38,782 nt of DNA from Actinomycetota bacterium (GTDB lineage: Bacteria; Armatimonadota; SYMT01), in contig SYKE01000153.1 in the NCBI GenBank assembly GCA_005798285.1, forward strand, positions 1-38,782, written 5' to 3'. Numbering within the stretch: position 1 is the first letter of the stretch; each line of letters opens with the position of its first letter. The translations under genes were made by a program, and so were the position numbers. Below, piece by piece: positions 34,494 through 38,782 of the stretch. The notes beneath the pieces are model-generated. The model had not been told where the DNA came from, made no database searches, and saw only the letters and a list, made by a program, of their open reading frames with translations.

Positions 34494-35720
34494 ATGCGAT
34501 TGACACGCCGAGCTTTCGGAGCGATCGCCGCAGTTCCCACGATCGCCGGACTCTCCACGCCGCGAGCAAGCCTGGCTCCGATGGCACCACTTCCCCTGGG
34601 TAAGCACCGCGAGCTGTTCGTGGACGGCTACGTCGTCGACAGTCTCCAGGGAGTTCGGCAAGTCCCCCACGAACCGCGAGATATGGGCGCCGTGTACCGG
34701 TTCGACAAGCCCTGGGAAGGACCGTTTTCGGCGTACGTCTCGGTGCTCAAGGATGGCGGAGTCTACCGGATGTACTACCGGGGACTCCCTCGCCCTGAGC
34801 ACGACACCGGCTATGAGTCTCTGTGCTATGCCGAGTCGACGGACGGCGTCAACTGGACGCGCCCAAATTTGGGGCTCGTTGCGGTGGATGGATCGACGCG
34901 GAACAACGTGTTGATCGGGAAAAGCGAGGCAGGCACCCATGCCTTCGGTCCGTTCGTGGACCATCGGCCCGGCGTACGGCCCGATCAGAGGTATAAAGCT
35001 CTGGGTTTGATGCGGTGGAAGTCGCCGGATGGCAAACCGGACTGGGCGCTCGCAGGGTGGACTTCGCCGGATGGGGTGCGCTGGAGCCGGACCGGCGAGA
35101 AGCCACTCATTCTAAACGACACTCCGCACTTCGCATTCGACTCGCAAAACGTCTGCTTCTGGTCGGAGAGTGAGGGCGTCTACGCTGCGTACGGGCGCAC
35201 CTGGAAGGACGGAGTTCGCCGGATCTCTCGTTGGACCAGTCCGAACTTCGAGACCTGGTCGGGCAGCAGCCTGATGGAGTACCGTCGGGCAGGGGCGCTC
35301 GCGCCGATCGAGCACCTTTATACCAACCAGACTCATCCCTACTTTCGGGCCCCACAGATCTATCTCTCCACGGCGGCCAGGTTCTTTCCCGGCCGACAGG
35401 TTCTCACCGCCGAAGAAGCGAAGGCGATCCGGGTGGACGCAGACTACTTCAAGGACACTTCGGACTCGGTGCTGATGAGTTCTCGGGGTGGCAGCGAGTA
35501 CGATCGCACGTTCATGGGAGCACTCATCAAGCCGGGTATCGGAGCGCAGAACTGGGTCTCTCGCTCGAATTATCCGGCGCCCAACATCGTGCAAACCGGC
35601 GGTGACGAGATGTCGATCTACGTCAAGCAGAACTACGGCCAACCGACCTCGCATCTCCGACGGTACGCCTGGCGGCTGGATGGCCTGGCAATCCCTGCAG
35701 GCGGACTACGACGGGGGTGA
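34494..35720 (+). CDS. Exported glycosidase-like protein, frameshifted N-terminal part
   Basis: 408 codons in frame. The N-terminus MRLTRRAFGAIAAVPTIAG is a Tat-type signal. It belongs to the same propeller family as 21404: HRELFVDGYVVDS, then VYRMYYRGLPRPEH, LCYAESTDGVNWTRP, DQRYKALGLMRW, HFAFDSQNVCFWSE and SHLRRYAWRLDGLA. AAGGA lies 6 nt before the ATG, which starts one base after the prepilin stop. The frame then runs into AIPAGGLRRG-stop, whereas the family continues with a beta-sandwich. That continuation is present in another frame from 35692. An extra A at about 35690-35691 (GGC CTG GCA A TCC CTG) explains the break. It is either a real inactivating mutation or an error in sequencing or assembly. 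Confidence 0.85.
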   Translation: MRLTRRAFGAIAAVPTIAGLSTPRASLAPMAPLPLGKHRELFVDGYVVDSLQGVRQVPHEPRDMGAVYRFDKPWEGPFSAYVSVLKDGGVYRMYYRGLPRPEHDTGYESLCYAESTDGVNWTRPNLGLVAVDGSTRNNVLIGKSEAGTHAFGPFVDHRPGVRPDQRYKALGLMRWKSPDGKPDWALAGWTSPDGVRWSRTGEKPLILNDTPHFAFDSQNVCFWSESEGVYAAYGRTWKDGVRRISRWTSPNFETWSGSSLMEYRRAGALAPIEHLYTNQTHPYFRAPQIYLSTAARFFPGRQVLTAEEAKAIRVDADYFKDTSDSVLMSSRGGSEYDRTFMGALIKPGIGAQNWVSRSNYPAPNIVQTGGDEMSIYVKQNYGQPTSHLRRYAWRLDGLAIPAGGLRRG

Positions 35721-35997
35721 GTGGGTGAGCAAATCGTTGGCGTTCACCGGCAAGGAGCTCAGTTTGAACTTCGCTACGTCGGCCGGTGGCTCGATTCGCG
35801 TTGAGTTGCAGGACTCGGAAGGGACTGCGCTGCCGGGATTTGCTCTCGCGGATTGTCGAGAGGTCATCGGCAACGAAATCGATCGCAGGGTTCGCTGGCG
35901 TTCCGGGAGCGATGTCTCTGCACTCGCAGGGCACCCGGTGCGGATCCGGATGAGGATGAAGGACGCAGACCTCTACTCTTTCCGATTTGAGGGGTGA
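35691..35997 (+). pseudogene. C-terminal part of the frameshifted glycosidase-like gene
   Basis: From 35692, in the frame one base off the N-terminal part, about 101 codons read SLQADYDGGEWVSK..., ending KDADLYSFRFEG at a TGA. This is the conserved C-terminal beta-sandwich of the family: GKELSLNFATSAGGSIRVE, then LPGFALADCREVIGNEIDR and VRIRMRMKDADLY. The copy at 21404 has the matching region (LMEITDLAGRALSQFSFDRC, then PVRLRVRLRSARWY). Without the extra base the joined product would be about 500 residues. No ribosome site suggests separate translation; the fragment is therefore listed as the downstream half of a disrupted gene. Confidence 0.85.
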
Positions 35998-36016
35998 GGC
36001 GATCCGGAGCCCTGCA

Positions 36017-36179
36017 AAACGTCCCCGATCTGGAGCGCCCGACCCTGAGGGAGTCGGGGGGGAGAACGCTTCAGATCGGGGACGCAGGAGAGATGCAGCC
36101 CTGGAAAACCGGTGTGCGAAGACATTTGCCGTCGAGAGGGAACACTTCGGTGCCGCCGCCCTGATGTGAAACGTCCCCG
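36017..36179. repeat. Long hairpin plus repeated AAACGTCCCCG element
   Basis: CGTCCCCGATCTGGAGCG (36020-36037) and CGCTTCAGATCGGGGACG (36067-36084) are 18-nt inverted arms with one G-T pair. Between them CCCGAC/GTCGGG (36038-36043 and 36053-36058) forms an inner stem. AAACGTCCCCG at 36017-36027 recurs at 36169-36179. It begins 20 nt after the stop of the disrupted glycosidase-like gene, in the 247-nt gap before the convergent apt gene. It may be a terminator, a structured RNA or a short mobile inverted repeat. Confidence 0.5.
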
Positions 36180-36220
36180 CCCCGATTGACGCTGCGCGAC
36201 GCGCCCCCCTCGGGCGGGGT

Positions 36221-36240
36221 CCGGCATCTGCCGATGCCGG
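36221..36240 (-). terminator. Hairpin after the apt gene
   Basis: CCGGCATC-TGCC-GATGCCGG is a perfect 8-bp stem with a 4-nt loop, 4 nt past the apt stop on the minus strand. It is followed by a C-rich run rather than T, so it is either a weak terminator or an end-stabilising hairpin for the mtnP-mtnA-apt message. Confidence 0.5.
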
Positions 36241-36244
36241 AGGT

Positions 36245-36763
36245 TCAGTAGGTCAGCAAGCTGAGCGCATCATGCGGCGCGAGCGCTTCCCGTCCCTCCA
36301 GGAAGGCCAGTTCGACCATAAAGACGAAGCCGGCGACTTCGCCCCCGCCGCGCTCGATGAGCTCCGCGGCGGCAGCGGCGGTGCCGCCGGTAGCCAGCAA
36401 GTCGTCCACCACCAACACTCGCTGCCCGGGCAGGAGAGCGTCCTTGTGCATTTCCACGGTGTTGGAGCCGTACTCCAGATCGTACTCCACTCGAATGGTT
36501 TCAGCCGGCAGTTTGCCCAGCTTTCGGATAGGGATGAATGGCTTGCTCAACGCGACCGCGATGGGAGCGCCAAAGATGAATCCTCGAGATTCGATACCGG
36601 CAATGGCGTCCGCGTCCACCTCTTGGGCATAGTCGGTCATCAGCCGAACGACCTCCGAAAAGGCCGCCGGGTCCGACAACACAGGAGTGATGTCTTTGAA
36701 GACAATCCCTTCGTTGGGGAAGTCCTTCACGTCTCGGATGAGGGATTCGGCAATGAGTGGCAA
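36245..36763 (-). CDS. apt: Adenine phosphoribosyltransferase
   Basis: 172 residues, the usual length. It joins adenine and PRPP to AMP and pyrophosphate in the cytoplasm. The PRPP-binding motif is VLVVDDLLATGGT at residues 116-128; GIVFKDITPVL (19-29), AGIESRGFIFG (55-65) and KLGKLPAETI (81-90) are typical of Apt. The start is TTG 36763, with GGGAG 9 nt upstream, 3 nt past the mtnA stop; no ATG in this frame gives a full N-terminus. It is last of the mtnP-mtnA-apt operon, where its task is to salvage the adenine freed by MtnP. Confidence 0.95.
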   Translation of the reverse strand: MPLIAESLIRDVKDFPNEGIVFKDITPVLSDPAAFSEVVRLMTDYAQEVDADAIAGIESRGFIFGAPIAVALSKPFIPIRKLGKLPAETIRVEYDLEYGSNTVEMHKDALLPGQRVLVVDDLLATGGTAAAAAELIERGGGEVAGFVFMVELAFLEGREALAPHDALSLLTY

Positions 36764-36766
36764 AGG

Positions 36767-37831
36767 TCAGTTCTCCCGGTTGCGAAGAGCCGTCAGGGAC
36801 GTGTCGAAGGGTGGCCAGGCGATGCCCCGCTCGGTGATGATCGCAGTGATCAGTCGCGAGGGCGTAACGTCGAACGCGGGATTGTATACGGAAACCCCCT
36901 CGGGCGCCAGTCGAATCGTTCTCGCATCGGTCACCTCGGAAGGATCTCGTTCTTCAATCGGAATCTCGTCTCCCGACTCGAGCGAAAAGTCTACCGTGGA
37001 TAGAGGGGCCGCCACGTAGAACGGCAGTCCGTGTGCGTGCGCCAGAACGGCCACGCCGTAAGTGCCGATCTTGTTGGCGGTGTCCCCGTTCGCTGCGATG
37101 CTGTCGGCCCCCACGATGGCGGCCTGCACCCGGCCCTGACGCATCAGCGAGCCCGCTACATTGTCGGAGATGAGTGTGGCGGGAATGCCCAACTGCAGAC
37201 ACTCCCAAGCCGTGAGGCGCATGCCCTGCAGACGGGGGCGCGTCTCATCCACCCACACGTGCAGCCGCTTGCCGGCCTCCACTGCCGACCGAACGACCCC
37301 GAGCGCCGTGCCGTGATACACCGCTGCAAGACTACCGGTGTTGCAGTGGGTGAGGATGTTGCCCTCATCGGGAAGGAGTTCGGCGCCGTAGGCTCCCATC
37401 GCGACGCATGCCGCGACATCTTCGTCCGCCATCTGTCGAGCCTCGGCAAGCAGCGCCTCCGCCAGTTCCACCGGTGGCAGGTCCGTTCCCAGGAGCACGC
37501 GGAGCATCCGTTCAATGGCCCATAAGAGGTTGACGGCGGTGGGGCGTGTCGACCCCAGTTCGCGTGCCGCGCCCTCAACTGCGGACCGGAAGTCCGAGAC
37601 GGATCGCTGGCTTGCCGCCAGCGCCGCCAGCGCCATCCCGTAGGCGGCCGAAATCCCGATCGCCGGCGCTCCGCGAACCGCCATGGTGCGAATGGCATCT
37701 GCGACTTCGTGCGAGTCTCGCAGCGTGAGGATCCGAAACTCCTCGGGAAGAATCCGCTGGTCGATCATGCGGACACAGGAGTCTTCCCAGTAGACGGTGT
37801 GGACGTCGCGGGGGAGGGGGGACGCTGTCAT
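36767..37831 (-). CDS. mtnA: S-methyl-5-thioribose-1-phosphate isomerase
   Basis: 354 residues. It turns methylthioribose-1-phosphate into methylthioribulose-1-phosphate in methionine salvage. The eIF2B-like fold is seen in MAVRGAPAIGISAAYGMALA (about 50-69). Catalytic residues are Cys 163 in ILTHCNTG and Asp 243 in VGADSIAANGD; NKIGTYGVAVLAHAHGLPFYVA follows. The start is ATG 37831 with AAGGA 4-5 nt upstream; the frame to 37882 would overlap the end of mtnP. It sits 14 nt after mtnP and 3 nt before apt. No mtnB, mtnK or later steps of the pathway are in the window. Confidence 0.96.
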   Translation of the reverse strand: MTASPLPRDVHTVYWEDSCVRMIDQRILPEEFRILTLRDSHEVADAIRTMAVRGAPAIGISAAYGMALAALAASQRSVSDFRSAVEGAARELGSTRPTAVNLLWAIERMLRVLLGTDLPPVELAEALLAEARQMADEDVAACVAMGAYGAELLPDEGNILTHCNTGSLAAVYHGTALGVVRSAVEAGKRLHVWVDETRPRLQGMRLTAWECLQLGIPATLISDNVAGSLMRQGRVQAAIVGADSIAANGDTANKIGTYGVAVLAHAHGLPFYVAAPLSTVDFSLESGDEIPIEERDPSEVTDARTIRLAPEGVSVYNPAFDVTPSRLITAIITERGIAWPPFDTSLTALRNREN

Positions 37832-37845
37832 TGGATCCTTCACGG

Positions 37846-38643
37846 TTAGCCTAGCCGGGCCTTCCGCGCCTCGTCTTCGCACGAGCAGTGACGGTCGGCG
37901 CCCATCCTCGGCACGGTCTCTCGGATGAGGGCCTGGATCTTATCCACGTTGAGTCGGAAGACCCGGAACACTTCTTCAATGGAAACCGGCTCCCGCCCGT
38001 GGGAAATGCCGGTGTCGTAGTCCGTGACGAGAGCAATGCCGGTGTAGCAAATCCCGAGTTCTCTGGCCAGCATCACTTCCGGATACTGAGACATGGTGAC
38101 CACATCCCAGCCTTCGCGAGTGAACCACGCGCTCTCGGCACGAGTGGAGAACCGGGGGCCGTTGATCACGACGATCGTACCTGAGTCCCGCATTGGGATG
38201 CCGAGCCGACGTCCCTCTTCGAGGACGAGTTCTCGAAGGCGACCGCAGTACGGCTCCGCTGCGCCAATGTGGTGGGTCTCCGGACCGTCGAAGTACGTGT
38301 CGTGGCGGCCGCGGGTCCGGTCCACAAATTGATCCAGCACTACGAACTCGCCGGGGTGGATGTCCTCCTGCAGGCTGCCGCACGAGCAGGGGGCAAGGAT
38401 TTCTCGAACTCCGAGTGCGCGGAAGGCCCAGATGTTGGCCCGGTAGTTCACCGCATGTGCCGGATGCTGGTGCTTCTTTCCGTGGCGCGGAAGGAAGGCG
38501 ACGGGGCGTCCCGCAACGGTCGCCAGTGCGATCCGATCGCTGGGGGCGCCGAACGGAGTCTCCACCTCGATTTCCCGAACATCGTCCAGGAACTCGTAAA
38601 AGCCTGATCCCCCAAACACCCCGATGGTGGCGGTCTCGGTCAT
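37846..38643 (-). CDS. mtnP: S-methyl-5'-thioadenosine phosphorylase
   Basis: 265 residues. It splits methylthioadenosine with phosphate into adenine and methylthioribose-1-phosphate. Family marks: IGVFGGSGFYEF (phosphate loop), RHGKKHQHPAHAVNYRANIWA, CSCGSLQEDIHPGEFV, INGPRFSTRAES and MSQYPEVMLARELGICY, then VTDYDTG, where the Asp contacts the adenine ring. This fits MtnP better than purine nucleoside phosphorylase. Start ATG 38643 has GGAGGT 9 nt upstream and overlaps the stop of the upstream gene (ATGA). It heads the salvage group mtnP-mtnA-apt. Confidence 0.95.
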   Translation of the reverse strand: MTETATIGVFGGSGFYEFLDDVREIEVETPFGAPSDRIALATVAGRPVAFLPRHGKKHQHPAHAVNYRANIWAFRALGVREILAPCSCGSLQEDIHPGEFVVLDQFVDRTRGRHDTYFDGPETHHIGAAEPYCGRLRELVLEEGRRLGIPMRDSGTIVVINGPRFSTRAESAWFTREGWDVVTMSQYPEVMLARELGICYTGIALVTDYDTGISHGREPVSIEEVFRVFRLNVDKIQALIRETVPRMGADRHCSCEDEARKARLG

Positions 38644-38782
38644 CGTGGGTGACCTCCGGTCAAAAGCATGACTCCCACCACGGTGGCAACCCACAGCAGG
38701 CCGTTCACCAGAAGTGGGCGATCCTCAACCAGTTCCAGCACCGGATTGCCGCCCTTTCCTCGCTGGTGGCTCAGATAGAGGA
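38640..38782 (-). CDS. UbiA-like prenyltransferase, C-terminal end (partial)
   Basis: The last 47 codons of a minus-strand gene that begins outside the window. The readable end is LYLSHQRGKGGNPVLELVEDRPLLVNG, then the membrane segment LLWVATVVGVMLL and TGGHPR. The pattern NPVLELVEDRPLLVNGLLWV resembles the last loop and helix of UbiA-family enzymes such as decaprenyl-phosphate phosphoribosyltransferase. Its TGA overlaps the mtnP start by 4 nt, so the two are coupled in one operon. The identification rests on a short stretch and is tentative. Confidence 0.6.
   Translation of the reverse strand, partial: LYLSHQRGKGGNPVLELVEDRPLLVNGLLWVATVVGVMLLTGGHPR

Noticed and set aside
35640-35720. Programmed frameshift in the glycosidase-like gene
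   Set aside because: No slippery heptamer, stimulatory stem or internal Shine-Dalgarno sequence was seen at the junction; simple insertion is more likely.

Overview
The window looks like a chromosomal segment of a GC-rich, Gram-negative-type bacterium, most probably a member of the Armatimonadota. The best clues are two short type IV prepilin-like proteins with the N-terminal signature [18 protein letters not shown] followed by (F)[11 protein letters not shown]..C.SNLKQ and a C-terminal H-X9-DG motif. That wording is common in Armatimonadota, whereas planctomycetes usually have LLLPAVQAAREAARR. Secreted DUF1549/DUF1553, DUF1501, DUF362 and propeller proteins with Tat-like signals, and a tmk-darA-holB block as in Firmicutes, fit the same lineage. 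No database search was run, so the assignment is an inference.

Layout, left to right. 0.2-1.1 kb: a lone H-X9-DG prepilin (minus) with a strong intrinsic terminator. 1.4-5.2 kb: a DUF1549/DUF1553 plus DUF1501 secreted pair, then a convergent low-complexity Gly/Arg/Tyr/Asp-rich exported protein. 6.0-8.0 kb: FAD and [2Fe-2S] subunits of a xanthine-dehydrogenase/CO-dehydrogenase-type enzyme without a molybdenum subunit, followed by an overlapping DUF881 protein. 8.1-13.5 kb: a housekeeping block of R3H-ATPase, dTMP kinase, cyclic-di-AMP receptor DarA, DNA polymerase III delta', a zinc-ribbon/TPR protein and a coiled-coil protein, closed by two hairpins. 13.6-17.6 kb (minus): a UPF0182 membrane protein translationally coupled to a ceramidase-like secreted hydrolase. 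17.7-23.0 kb: a zinc deacylase, then a divergent set of Tat-type exported proteins (DUF362, a beta-propeller, a glycosidase-like propeller). 23.1-28.2 kb: a DUF4037 protein divergent from greA, which abuts a 1140-residue zinc-ribbon/adenylate cyclase/ATPase/TPR protein. 28.3-33.5 kb: a second DUF1501 protein, a large protein with a TerD-like domain, a CsaA-like protein and a serine-acetyltransferase-like protein. 33.6-36.0 kb: a structured leader, the second prepilin, and a glycosidase-like gene broken by a one-base frameshift. 36.2-38.8 kb (minus): a UbiA-like gene end, mtnP, mtnA and apt, forming a methionine-salvage/adenine-recycling operon.

How the genes work together. MtnP splits methylthioadenosine into adenine and methylthioribose-1-phosphate; MtnA isomerises the sugar phosphate and Apt turns the adenine into AMP. 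The tmk-darA-holB block joins DNA precursor supply, a c-di-AMP sensor and a clamp-loader subunit. The Tat-type exported proteins suggest turnover of polysaccharide or glycoconjugate in the envelope, but no substrate can be read from the sequence.

I saw no transposase, integrase, CRISPR array, rRNA, tRNA or phage gene. The window reads as core chromosome with lineage-specific genes rather than a mobile island. The most unusual items are the TerD-like protein, the greA/cyclase coupling, the zinc-ribbon/TPR protein in the replication block, the UPF0182/ceramidase pair, the orphan CoxM/CoxS pair and the frameshifted glycosidase-like gene.
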